The notes under the pieces were generated by a model. It searched no databases and was not told where the DNA came from. It worked only from the letters and a program-made list of their open reading frames with translations. The position numbers were made by a program, and so were the translations under genes. Shown here one piece after another: positions 11,076 through 22,183 of a stretch of DNA of 64,000 bases; the stretch's first letter is position 1, and each line of letters begins with the position of its first letter. Source of the stretch: Sclerotiophoma versabilis (Eukaryota; Ascomycota; Dothideomycetes; Pleosporales; Didymellaceae); contig JAAROD010000011.1 of NCBI GenBank assembly GCA_012274445.1, forward strand, positions 1,116,001-1,180,000, in the 5' to 3' direction.

Positions 11076-12939
11076 ATGGCACAGACGGCCACCCCCATCG
11101 ACATCCAGACGCCCCCGCGCTATGGCTCCCACTCCCCGCAAAACCAGACCTCCAACCTGACCTCGGCGCTGCGCGAAGCAGAGGCCAACCGCGACTTCAG
11201 CCAGACGCCCAGCCAGCTCGACCCCAACGCCAACGCCAACGGCTTCCAGTTCCGCGATGGCCGCCCCAGCATGTCTGACCGCCAGGGCTCCATCAGCAAC
11301 ATGCTCGGCACCTCCTTCTACGCCACCGGCGCCCGCCCCATCTCCATGAGGGACCGCGGCCGCCGCGAGAGCACCAACATGGGCAGCTTCAACGGCGGCA
11401 TGAGCTGGGGCGGCGTTTCGGTCGGTTCATGGATTCGCGACGAGTAAGTGCCACCAGTCCTCGCTACCGTCCCAGCGCCCCCACTAAAAATATATCCGTG
11501 CTAACCACCCGTGCAACAGCATCATGATGGCAGGCACCTCTCCCGCCCCTATGAACATGGGCCAGTCGCCCTCCTTCCACTCCTCCTCCTATCTCCCCAA
11601 GATGGAGGCTGCCTTCATGAAAGACTTCACCTGCTGTGGCCTCACCCTGGCTTCCTTGCACGACCTGCTCCAGCACTTTGAGGAGACACACGCCAACGCC
11701 CCTGCACCCCGCAACTCGCAGCCTGCTCAGTCCGGCCTACCACAGCCTTCTGGCGCGCCTGCTCCTTCCATCGCGCCTGGGCAGACTCAGGGCGAGCCTG
11801 CGATGAACACACAGATGGGCTTCCACCCACGCTCAGGCTCCATGGGAGGCCAGCGCCAGCGCTTAAACTCCATCAGCCGCTCCAATCTCTCCACCGTCCA
11901 GGACATGGACTCTCTCGACGACATGGACATGGACATGGACGGCTTTGACAGCCTGGCCCCTATCGAGGAGGCACCCTCACAGTTCCCCGTTCAGCAGCCA
12001 CAGTTTGGCCAGCAACAGAACCAGCTGCCACAGCTCAACGTGAACCTCGCCAACACCATGCAGAACCACCAGGGATTGAGGACCTCGACACCCTCAACCC
12101 CATCCGCCCCGCAACAATTCAACTTCAACAACAACCCTACAGTTTCATCTGTAAACACGCCCACGCTCGGCACCGTGCCCATGCAAAACCACAACCTGAC
12201 CTCGCCCGAGTCCTCGCACCCTGGCACGCCAGCGGAACTAGACATGGACTTTAACAACTTCAATCCTATGATGGGCATGGACATGGGCATGAACGGCATG
12301 AACGCTATGAACATGAACTTCGGTAACGGCAACTTTGCCATGCCTGCCTTTGACAACAATGGCACCATCGACCAGCCTGGCAAGCGACTCTTTAGCAAGC
12401 AAGGTGGCGGTCTGAACCAGGCTCAGCTGCAAGCGGCACTCAAGAACTACCAGCTAGGTGGCAACGACCAGAGCGAGCTTGCACGAAGAATTCGCGAGCA
12501 GCAAATGCTCAACGGTGCAAGCATCCCTCAGTTCCCCTTCCCTGAGGAAGTGAAGCCTTTCAGGTGCCCAGTCATTGGTTGTGAGAAGGCCTACAAGAAC
12601 CAGAACGGTCTCAAATATCATAAGCAACACGGCCACCAGAACCAGCAGCTAAAGGAGAACGACGATGGTACCTTCTCAATCGTGGATCCCCTCACTTCCA
12701 TCCCATACCCTGGTACCGTTGGAATGGAGAAAGAGAAGCCATACCGCTGCGAAGTATGTGGAAAGCGATATAAGAACCTCAACGGCCTAAAGTACCACCG
12801 ATCGCACGCTCCTCACTGCAACCCTGAGCTTGCGCTGCAAAAGCTTGGACTTGCTCCCAACATGCAGAGCCTCCAAAACCTGCAGAATGCCAACGTCGCG
12901 GGAGCTGGAATGGGCGGCATTGACCCCTCCATGTTCTAG
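11076..12939 (+). CDS. Sfp1-like C2H2 split zinc-finger transcription factor
   Basis: Exons 11076-11443 and 11520-12939; the 76-bp intron has donor GTAAGT, branch CTAAC and acceptor ACAG, and joins at SWIRD/D. The product is 595 residues. It carries a Cys-Cys-His-His element in FTCCGLTLASLHDLLQHF, a long Asn/Gln/Met-rich low-complexity region, then two C2H2 fingers, FRCPVIGCEKAYKNQNGLKY and YRCEVCGKRYKNLNGLKYH, separated by about 36 residues. This split-finger arrangement is that of yeast Sfp1, which controls ribosome-biogenesis genes and cell size; the role here is inferred. The ATG at 11076 (CACCATGG) is the first in frame. Upstream, the same frame stays open from 10518 and reads protein-like (EPEFDLLFDDAGDCSFPLF) but has no ATG, so an N-terminal extension through another exon is possible. 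Confidence 0.85.
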
Positions 12940-14390
12940 AGGGCATATGCACTTCATCTCGGTATTCCACCTTCGCTTATTCCTCTGTGCAGAAGCCTTG
13001 CACTTTCACTTCCTAATACCCGATTGCGACGCACGAAGCGCCTTTCACGCCTAGATTTGTCATTTACGTCACCGGAGCTGTGGCACTTTACGATCACACA
13101 AAAGCTACGAGCGGTCTGCAGCCTCGCATCCCTGCATTGGATACGTCGTTACGTTCTGTATAATTCCAGTTCATCTGTTTCGAGCTTCATCTCCTTACAC
13201 CAACCTTGTGTCGGTATGACGACTTGATGTGCATTAGAATGGTGTTTCGTCGGCTCTGTCTTTTTTTTTTTTTTTTTCTGTTTTTTTTTGCGGAATATCC
13301 CACTGTCTTGGGTTCCAATGGATTTGGGCAATCACTAGATTGGGTGCGCACGGCGTTTAATGGATTCTACAACAAAAGTTCTGAAATGGGGCTACGCCTG
13401 TATGCTGCTCCACGAGATACTCCCGTTTTCTTAGGCTCCGGCAAGATAGTCCATAGATCTCCAAGGCTACTCTCTATCTTCTGTCTCAGAAGACGGTTGA
13501 CTGGCTAATACTACACTCTACGTATCAACAACTCTTCGCCTTGCATAATACGCTACACTAAACTCACCGCTCAGCGCTTGGCCAGTTTCGAGTCTCCTTC
13601 CTACCGCGGATGCGATCTCCAATCTCGACCTACACTGCCGTTACTAAAGCGGGAAGGACCTCAACTTGGTGAGACTACACCATGGATGGACTTGGAGACG
13701 TGTCCGAGACGTTCATTTCCCAAAGGACAACACATGACATACAATACTGCATCCGATGACAGTTTCCTGCAGGTAATGCTACTAAACAAATGCATCACTG
13801 ACACTCCCTCCACGAGATTGCTTGGACTACTTCCACGTTCAACCATCAACCACGAGGTCAATGCCTACACTGAGCTTTTGGTGCTCGGCAGGCCACCCCG
13901 CACGTAGTTGCGTTACCAACCACCATTGAACACGAGGTCTCAATCTCGATCCCTCCCGTACATCAACCACAACTCCGGAACCATCGTTCCTACGACCTCG
14001 CCACATTGCGCCTCATTTGACTATGGTCAGTGCCTCTACAGCCCCTGCCCACGTGTTAGACCCGCTCTTGCCAAACGCAGGGGCATGGTTCTGAGCTTGT
14101 GCCACCGTGAGCCGCGTTTCCTGCTGTGTCGTGCAGCGGGCTGGAGCACGGCTTCTGGTCGCGTGTCCCTTGCAGGGCGTCCCATCCAACCAAGCGCTTC
14201 TTTTACCACATCGAAACTGAGGTGAGCAGCACTACAGCTGCGCTGCTTCGCCGTGTTCGCCCGAGAGCACGGCTGGGCGCTCAGAGGAGACGAACTAACC
14301 CACAAATGCCGTTTATTTAGCAAATTTACAATACCCTAGTTAACTTCACAGGTGGCATCGAGGTGGTTGGCAGAGTCGCACTCTTGGCAC
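12940..14390. other. Gene-free stretch downstream of the Sfp1-like gene
   Basis: This holds the presumed 3' UTR and intergenic sequence. A T-rich tract (17 T, CTG, about nine T) lies at about 13261-13290. No recognisable coding sequence. Confidence 0.5.
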
Positions 14391-14849
14391 CTAATCTTGA
14401 ATCACAGCGGCAGAAGGTCCGGAGAGGTTAGAACGGCGAGGACGCAATAGACTCGGGTGGGCTCGGTAATCAAAATGTAGCGCCCCAAGACCAGCATTTC
14501 CACCAATCTGTAAGCCAAGGTCGTATGGCTTGCAGAACAAGCGTCTTGCTGGGACGGGTTCGAATGGTTGAATGGCGCTTGGCACTATCGAAGGCTTCGG
14601 TAGGACAAATGGAAGCATGCATAGAATTTCACCGGCGGTGTGTTGGCGGACTGCCGTAGCTGACTGCCTTTGTTGCGAACAGGTATGAACAGTCATGGAT
14701 ACGAAGCAGATCCACTTGAAAAGGAGAAGATGCGCATTTGGGTATGGGGTTACGGAAATCTCCATGTGAGTGTTGAGAGATTTGGGTTTTGAAGTTTGCT
14801 GTGCGGAGGGGCTCTGCGCTGCATGCTGATTGGATACCTTAGGCTGCAT
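14391..14849 (-). CDS. Hypothetical protein, doubtful
   Basis: A single open frame of 152 residues begins with a true ATG at 14849. The C-terminal half (for example RRLFCKPYDLGLQIGGNAGL) has a more protein-like composition than the antisense and shadow frames nearby. No domain, signal peptide or clear membrane segment is recognised. It sits alone in a 2.5-kb gap between two plus-strand genes. It could be a small lineage-specific gene or a chance frame. Confidence 0.22.
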   Translation of the reverse strand: MQPKVSNQHAAQSPSAQQTSKPKSLNTHMEISVTPYPNAHLLLFKWICFVSMTVHTCSQQRQSATAVRQHTAGEILCMLPFVLPKPSIVPSAIQPFEPVPARRLFCKPYDLGLQIGGNAGLGALHFDYRAHPSLLRPRRSNLSGPSAAVIQD

Positions 14850-15466
14850 GTCTTTAGGCGCAAGTTCACTCGAAACTTACTGACCTTAAACCTTCGTAAA
14901 AAACAAATCGTGCATCGTGAACATACGACGGCTGCACGTATAGTTGCAGATCGTTGCTTGCCGTCGCAACACTATGATAGTCAAGCAGGCTCACGAGAGG
15001 CACTCGCACATGCTTCCTCGGCACTTTCCTCTTGTGGCTGCTGACCAGCTTCGTTTCCCGAGTATCCGACATCACACCTCACACCTCACAGTTTGTAATC
15101 ATCCCTTTCCCAACGTTACTTTGCCTCAAGCTTTTTCGTACTTCCACGCCACGTTTCCACACTGTTCGTACAACACCCCATCTCATCTGCCGTTCGTCCC
15201 AGCAGTCCGGTGTGCCCGTGCGCCATCCCGCCGTCAGCCGCTGAGCCTCAGCATTGCCACAATCCGCCTATCCACTTCAATAGCCACCTGAAGCCGTCGC
15301 GTCACCCAATACATTGATGACCCAACATTTTTTTTAGCAGCTTTGTCACCTCTAAACCCTGTGGTCCATATCGAGCTTCGGGCCCTAGCTCCCGCAATCA
15401 CACCTTCTAGAACACTTCTAGCGCCACCGTAGCTTCTTTGTAGTGCAAGTAAGAGCTAGGCCGAAG
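14850..15466. other. Upstream region of the acetoacetate-decarboxylase-like gene
   Basis: Contains pyrimidine-rich tracts as expected of a promoter or leader. No gene seen. Confidence 0.45.
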
Positions 15467-16793
15467 ATGGAGAACGGAAAGCATCCCGTACAGCGTGCTC
15501 CGGCGCCCTGGACGCTGAAGGCCGAGAGTTATTTGCTATTTGTGAAGTTGAAAGAGTTGCCAAAGGGTTTGTATGACAGGCTCGAGGAGGCGTGGGCCGA
15601 TGAGAGTTTGGGTAGGTTCCAGGGTGGACTGGGCGCGGTGATGATCGTTAGGTATACAGATACTCCTGTCGGTAGGTCTCTCTCTCCTCTCTTGTGGACC
15701 TACTGTTCCCCATGCTATGCGAACTTACTCTACTTCAAACTCTCAAAAGCTCAATATCCTGGTTCATTATTTTACGTCTGAACTTCTTTGTGTCAATGTA
15801 CTTGAAAGCAACTTTTAGAGAAGATGAATTTGTCTTGTTATTTTCATTCCCAAGCCTCGAAATTAATCCAAGCTGCTGTTGATATGTCCTGTGCCTGTTC
15901 TTACGCTTTCGAGGTCCATAGTACTTGGTGACGATGACGAAGAGCAAGAGACAACAATGCTTCGAGTATCTGATATCATATGGTTTCGTTATCTCAGGCA
16001 TCTCTCACTTCACTGCATCTTTATCAGAAATTGTCATCGGGTTCCCATTATCAACATTCATGCACATCGTATGTTACGCTAGAACGTTACGCTGATCTCT
16101 CCAGGGCCATACGACGAGCTCATGCTCATTCCCGGCAACTTCAGCGTCCCCAAGCCGGCACATGGCCCACCAAAGATTCCCATGAAAGCGCTGCGCATCG
16201 CACGCATATACGTCTCCCAACGCACTACAACCTACAACGGCCGCCTCAATTGGAACATCCCCAAGCATCTCGCCCGCTTTTCTTTCTCGGCACCCATTAC
16301 ACCTGCCGGCGATTCACCGCCCCAAGACCTTACTGTCAAGGTGTTCCCGCCCGGCACCGAAGATGGTGATGGCGTGCAGCCATTCTTTGCATGCAAGCTT
16401 ACACCGTGGCGATGGGTCCCCGCTGTGCCGGTGAACATGGGCTGGGCGCCGGTCAGCATGATGCACGTTCAGCCTCCTATCCCAGAGCCGGCGGGACATA
16501 AGAGGGCTATTGCTGCGGAGCTCCAAGACCGAGAAAGTGGGATCGAGATTGACCCTTATGATATCAGTGCGAAGCATGAGGTCGCGGTTGCGGCAGGGAC
16601 GGATAGATGGTGTGCGTTCGATATCGGCGGTAAGGTGCAGAGGGCGAGGGGGTGTTGGGCCGAAGTCTTGAAAGCTGGTGCAGAAGGAGGAGAGGAGGGG
16701 TACTGGCCAAAGGGTGTCAAACCGTGGAGCTTCGGTGGGTGGATGGAGGATGCGGTGCTGGAAATTGAGGAGCCGCTGGAGTGGAAGCTGTAA
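15467..16793 (+). CDS. Acetoacetate-decarboxylase-fold protein
   Basis: Exons 15467-15671 and 16105-16793 give a 297-residue product. Exon 1 ends in IVRYTDTPVG and exon 2 continues PYDELMLIPGNF, the characteristic N-terminal motif of fungal proteins with the acetoacetate decarboxylase beta-barrel fold; further family-like sequence is RIARIYVSQRTTTYNGRLNW. Most fungal members are uncharacterised, so decarboxylase activity should not be assumed, and I could not assign the catalytic lysine. Start: first ATG in the exon 1 frame (MENGKHPVQ). The intron, 433 bp (GTAGGT...CCAG), is about eight times the size of the other coding introns in this window. Its borders are constrained by the continuous motif across the junction. 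Confidence 0.75.
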
Positions 16794-17169
16794 CTGTGTG
16801 AGGCAGTTGCACCTCAAGTCGGGTCTCCTTTGTCTAATTTTGGTCTGGCATCAAATTGGTTTATCGCCGTGCTGAAAGTGCCGATATTGATAGTTTAAAA
16901 GATGTGAGCTTCAATGAATCAAAGCAAAAGGAGGTAGCATCGTCCATTGTCAAATGGATGCCTCTTTGTGCAGAGGTCTGCGCTTCACCGGTGGCAATGC
17001 TCTTCAATTCAGCTCTAGCAACGTTTCTTTCTTTCCTTGCACGCCAATCAGCAGTTTCGAATTATTCCCTACAAAAGCAGCAATCATGACGCAGCAGTCA
17101 AACCACTCACCAACTCTGCATAACATACTGACTTGCTCTAGTCCCACCCTATTCACCAAACCGTCACCA

Positions 17170-18370
17170 CGATGGTACCTACTCAATACAGCGTCCGATA
17201 GGCGTCCAAGCTCACCCTTCACGACCTCAAAGGATGTTCTGCCGGCTACGCCAACAACTTACGAATATTTCTCTCGAGACTTACTGCAGACGTGTCTGCC
17301 TCCATTGCCCACATCCAAGTTGAGACCAAGCCCTAAGTCGACAGTGAGTATCTCCGTGATGCCACGTGCACCAGCTTTGCACTTTCTTTGTTCGATTCTT
17401 CAGTAGGGAATAGCAGCTCCATTATCTTGACTCTATGCATGGAGGTCTCCAAGGTGAGCCTAGGGCCTCCGATACATTGTATAGGCTTCTTAGCAGTAAG
17501 CTTAAGGGGCTTTGTGCTTCCAAAGATCGCAACTTGCTGCTCAAAGAGCGATGGGCATTTCGAGTTACCTGGCTCTTTCTCGACATGACAATATAATACT
17601 GCGCTTCAAACCCAAGCTACGACATTGTCAAAGCTGGCTCTTTGAGTGCAGGCGAAGCTAGCTTGCTTTTTGAACTCTTCCGTGAGTCCGCATCTGGGTT
17701 TGAATGGCAGTTGCTGATCCGCTCTGAAGAACACAGCGTCTTGAAGCCTTTTGGTTTGTCTATCTCTCGCGTTAACCAAGTGCCTATAATGCTGTATATG
17801 GTGGGCAATGATGGCTCTGCGCGCCAAGACTCTGTTTTCAGTACAGCATCTATCCAGCCTGCTCCATATCTTTAGTCGGCCTTTCTCTGGTATCTTGTCT
17901 TTTTAGGAGCTACAGAGTCAAAAAAGACCGTACGCGCTGCTGAATGCCTCCTCATTCATATCTGGGCAGAGAAGGATGCGACTGCGATTCTCGAAGTGGT
18001 AGGCAATCTCGCTCTCGAAGACAATGAAATCGAACTCCGACGGAAGCTTAGCCGAATGCATGTAGGACACTGAACGCATCGCCAATTGGACTGAATAGTT
18101 CGACGAACAATTGACGACTTTTCAGACTTTCTTGCACCATTTATCCGATCGTGTCCTCGGAATTGTACTTTCGGTTTATGTAACGACGTCTTGGTGTTCG
18201 GCTACATCCACCAATCATACACGTCCTCGGAAAGGTCGTCATTGAAAAAAGTAGCTCGGTAGCGGCCGATACCGCATTGCGATACTTTTCCGTCGCCTGG
18301 TGCACTCAAAGAGGGGAACTCCACGATTTCGCGCCCTATGTACCTGTGGGGAAGCTTGTGAGTGCGTGAA
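17170..18370 (+). pseudogene. Decayed gene, family not recognised
   Basis: Several plus-strand blocks have strong protein-like character but lie in different frames or are split by stops. In order: HDLKGCSAGYANNLRIFL running through HIQVETKP to a TAA (about 17333) and on in the same frame (LRDATCTSFALSLFDSSVG); LCASKDRNLLLKERWAFRV (about 17510-17580); LSAGEASLLFELFRESASGF (17642 onward); VRAAECLLIHIWAEKDATAI (about 17930-18060); and DFLAPFIRSCPRNCTFGLCN (about 18125 onward). I could not connect them with sensible introns. The helical, Leu-rich style suggests one former protein of 350 or more residues. It lies between the acetoacetate-decarboxylase-like gene and the MFS transporter. Confidence 0.4.
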
Positions 18371-18728
18371 GCCCTCTTGGTGGTCAGCTTTTGTATGCAG
18401 AAAACCTTTGCAGGCTAGACAGGTTGAACACGGATCCCTCTAGTGGAAGCTTCAAGTGGCACGGCTGAAAGCATTGGTCATATTTAACCCACGCCCCCTC
18501 CCCCATCTTCTGCGTTCTGCAACACCAAACTTCTCGGGGACTGCAGCTGTTGGGATACTATACCTCTCGGGGAGGACGTCTAGGGTTACAAGGATCCAAA
18601 CGAGCGCGCAGCGAATTGCGACAGCGTCGCAGCAAACATCGTCATCGACACCAGTCGTCATTTCCAATCACGACAGAATTCGTGAATACGTCAACTTTTG
18701 CTCTTGCAACTACATCATAATACCCTGA

Positions 18729-20213
18729 ATGAACGGAGAACCCAAAGGCAGCACGCCAGGACTATCTTTACACGATCAGCAACTCGAACCCGTCAACTCA
18801 TATCCAGCCGCTGAATTTACTATACCGCCAGAAGACTCTCCCTCAAGATGCCGCAGTGCCCGAACTCGCTCTGTCGATGCCCCGGTACGGGAGAAGTCGA
18901 AGCAAAATGAAGGACATCCAGGTGCCTCTTCAGATGAAGAGGGCCAATCAGTAGCCTCTGGGAATGAAGTCACCTACCCCGAAGGCGGCTGGGAAGCCTG
19001 GCTTTGCATCCTAGGATCTTTCATGGGCCTTGTTGCCGCTTTGGGGATGATGAACTCAGTGGGTGTCTACCACAGCTATCTCGCCGAGCACCAACTTCAA
19101 GGCTACAGCGAAAGCACGATCTCTTGGATTTTCTCCATGTACATCTTCCTTTCGTTCTTCTGCGGACTCCAGATTGGACCTATCTTCGATGCACACGGTC
19201 CAAGATTATTGGTGCTTGCTGGAAGCATCCTGTTGTGCCTTTCCATGTTCCTCCTCGGAATCTGCACGCAGTACTGGCACTTCTTTCTTGTCTTTGGAGT
19301 CCTCGGTGGCCTAGGCACGAGTCTGATCTTCACACCCGCATTTGCGGCTGCTAGTCACTTCTTCCTCGTGAAACGAGGTAACGCGACAGGTATTGCCGCT
19401 GCTGGAGGCTCGTTGGGAGGCGTCATCTTCCCATTGGCCTTACAGCGGCTGCTCCCCCAGGTTGGCTTTGAGTGGGCCACGCGCGTTATCGCTTTCATCG
19501 ACGTGTTCTGCTGTATCATTGCCTGCCTTCTCATCAAGTCTCGGCTGCCGCCCAAACCCGGACAGTCTGTCTTGCCAGACTTTCGCATTTTCCGCGACAA
19601 GTCTTACCTCCTGCTCACTGTCGCCATCTTCCTTATGGAGTGGGCTCTTTTTGTCCCTATCACGTACCTTACGACTTTTGCATCTTCGAGTGGAGCCATG
19701 ACACAGGCCTTCTCGTACCAGCTTATTGCCATCTTCAATGCTGGCAGCTGTCTCGGACGATGGGTACCAGGTCTTTTGGCGGACAAATTAGGTCGTTTCA
19801 ACTGTATGATTGGAGCCCTTGCCATCTGCGGAGCAACATCAGTGACTTTCTGGCTTCCGGCTGCAATTCTTACACCCGCCACACCGAACACTGCGTCAAC
19901 CATCAAGGCACTCTCGATTGTATATGCCGTCGTTTTCGGCTTCGCCTCCGGCTCCAACATCTCTCTGACGCCGGTGTGTGTTGGCCAGCTCTGCGACACA
20001 AGCCAATATGGGCGGTACTATGCAACGTGCTATACTGTAGTGTCGTTCAGTACACTCACCGGTATTCCAATTGCTGGTAGCATTCTCGGGCAGACTCCTG
20101 GCGGTGCTTACTGGGGGGTGGTCATTTGGACAATTATTTGCTACGTCATCTCGTCAGGCCTCTTCATGTGGAGCCGTGCTCTGCACGTTGGCTGGAAGCT
20201 GTTGAAGTTCTAG
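18729..20213 (+). CDS. MFS transporter, monocarboxylate-transporter-like
   Basis: Single exon, 494 residues, starting at the ATG at 18729. A hydrophilic N-terminal tail of about 80 residues is followed by the motif TYPEGGWEAWLCILGSFMG, the usual opening of fungal MCT-like (Mch-type) proteins. About twelve hydrophobic segments follow, with a conserved GNATGIAAAGGSLGGVIFP in the fifth-segment region and the loop GLLADKLGRFN after the eighth. Such proteins sit in the plasma or vacuolar membrane and probably move carboxylates or related small molecules; yeast Mch proteins do not take up monocarboxylates, so the substrate is open. No biosynthetic cluster genes adjoin it. Confidence 0.88.
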   Translation: MNGEPKGSTPGLSLHDQQLEPVNSYPAAEFTIPPEDSPSRCRSARTRSVDAPVREKSKQNEGHPGASSDEEGQSVASGNEVTYPEGGWEAWLCILGSFMGLVAALGMMNSVGVYHSYLAEHQLQGYSESTISWIFSMYIFLSFFCGLQIGPIFDAHGPRLLVLAGSILLCLSMFLLGICTQYWHFFLVFGVLGGLGTSLIFTPAFAAASHFFLVKRGNATGIAAAGGSLGGVIFPLALQRLLPQVGFEWATRVIAFIDVFCCIIACLLIKSRLPPKPGQSVLPDFRIFRDKSYLLLTVAIFLMEWALFVPITYLTTFASSSGAMTQAFSYQLIAIFNAGSCLGRWVPGLLADKLGRFNCMIGALAICGATSVTFWLPAAILTPATPNTASTIKALSIVYAVVFGFASGSNISLTPVCVGQLCDTSQYGRYYATCYTVVSFSTLTGIPIAGSILGQTPGGAYWGVVIWTIICYVISSGLFMWSRALHVGWKLLKF

Positions 20214-20751
20214 GCAAAAGGTGCACTCTATACGTACTTGGAAAAATCCCAAGATGCGTTTCTGGCCCGAACACTGGTAGTACTGAGGGTCGTTGTTCTT
20301 GGAGAACGTTGAATGGCAAAGGGTCCATTGGGATCTAGGAGGTTTTGTGACATGGTGCGTTGCTGCGAAAGCCATGTTGAGTTCACCGGGGAAGCATTGT
20401 GAGGTCATCTTAGTTACTTCGGTCGGTGTAGTTTATGCTCTGCGAAGAGTGACATTCATTATTCAATCCAAACGCAGTCTTCAATCAGGAATCTTTACAG
20501 CCACCTTGGTGTAATTGACAATATCATGCTCGCACTTCTTGACAGAGTACAGCCATAAAGAATCATCGAGCCTGTTTATGCGACAAACTACCTTTGCACG
20601 CACGCAGGACGCTCACTCCCTGTCCCGATGGTGTGAAAAATAATGTGAAGTAGTTGACTTCCAGTCCTTCGAGCATTTCATGACACACTTTATGCTCTGA
20701 CAAACATGCAGACGCTCCTCACGCATGGCCGCCAACTTTCAGAGTACCTTG

Positions 20752-21720
20752 CTACTTTTTCTCCAACCACGATCTTTTGACAAAGTCCAGTGCCCCGATT
20801 GCATGCAATTCCGAGCTCGTCTCCATCAGACAAAAAGCATACTCTTCGCCCTCCGGTGCATCCAGCCTAATGAATGGCTGTATCGAGCAGGTTTTGCGCT
20901 GCCAAATCCAAAAGGCTTGGTACAGTGTACAAATGTCGTTGAGGCGTGGTGGAGGCTCACATCTTCCGCGGTAGTCTCTCGCTAGCTCAGATTCGTTCGA
21001 GTGGCAGGGAGTCAGGCCGTTTAGGGTTTGCACTATCGAGGATTTGTATGTAAAGGATGTCGCACTGTGTCGCGGCGATAGAGAGAAGCGCTCGCTCCAT
21101 CCTGGCTTGACTTGTCACTGTCTCTTTTGCCTCGCTTATCCATGTCAGTGCTTCTTCTTTTAATGGAGGAGTTTCAAGGGGAAGGCTGAAGATTGTTGGG
21201 TCATCAGCTTTGCCGCCTCATATTATAGGATGGCTTTATCTGTAGAATCTACGAATGGATACGTCATCGCTATTGTAGTGATGTTTACAGGTATGAGAGG
21301 GCGAGCTGCACGGCACAGTATCCGCCCGCTAAGCCAACGTCCTTACATTTGTACAGCACCTCCCCAAAATCAAGTGCGAGACCTTGAGCACAGCGGCCAA
21401 GGATTTCTGGGGGTTCTGGGAGTGAGCATCGAGTCCATTGTCAAACGTCCTCAAGGTCTTCCAGGACTTCTGCCACGCCATCTAAGCTAGGAAGGAGGCT
21501 GTAGTCTGCCGAAATTATACTGGCACGCTCCTCGAGTGCAAGTTTGAGAATCCAAAGCACAAAGAAGGAGGTGAAGAGACTGTGCTCCTAAGTAACAAAA
21601 CTATTTTGAATGTTAAGGATCACAGGTCGTTGACGAGAAGCGATGTTTTTGAGGATCAAGATGGCGGCTCTGATGCTATGAAAGCCGATTGCCTCGTGTC
21701 TTTGGGCTATTAGACCAAAA
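20752..21720 (-). pseudogene. Decayed gene, family not recognised
   Basis: On the minus strand one frame reads continuously from about 21720 to about 21280 apart from two stops, TAG at 21588-21590 and TGA at 21441-21443. It includes QRHEAIGFHSIRAAILILKN, LALEERASIISADYSLLPSL and PPEILGRCAQGLALDFGEVL. A second block in another frame occupies 20990-21217 between stops and includes LPLETPPLKEEALTWISEAK and LLSIAATQCDILYIQILDSA. A third (down to 20752) has LYQAFWIWQRKTCSIQPFIR. The blocks are collinear and helical in style, consistent with one eroded gene of about 300 residues. No domain is recognised. Confidence 0.45.
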
Positions 21721-22183
21721 ATCTAGACTGGTAAACGACTGTCTCATTTTCGAAAACGGTGGAATTTTTGAAGATAAAACTCTTCCTCCATCACCTACAC
21801 ATGTTCAGTGCTACACAATTAGAAGCGGACAATGCAGGCTCAATGGCCAGAGGAGACTATGTGCAGAGAAGACAAGATTCTTTAGCTGCGACGGCCCAAG
21901 GCGAACCGTAAATGTAAGCTTCTGTATGCCGACGTTGTGGAGCCTGCAAGATGATGCGGTTTATGTGCTGCCCAGTGTAGCTTCCCAAAGCATTATGAAG
22001 CTCACGCGCCATCCTTCCTCGATCCTTCCTTCATTACCAAAACGGCAACCCCACTCTTATCCTACAAACGCTGTCCGCCTTCTTCTGATCTTTGATTACC
22101 AATGTTGATCCTCGAAAGTTCATGGCTTTTGTCAACGACTGTCTGTGCAATATCGGTCCAAGACTGATGGAAACTCAGTAAGA

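Noticed and set aside
10511..11278. 255-codon plus-strand frame rich in Pro, Arg and His
   Set aside because: Starts with GTG and overlaps the Sfp1-like coding sequence in another frame; composition reflects GC-rich sequence.
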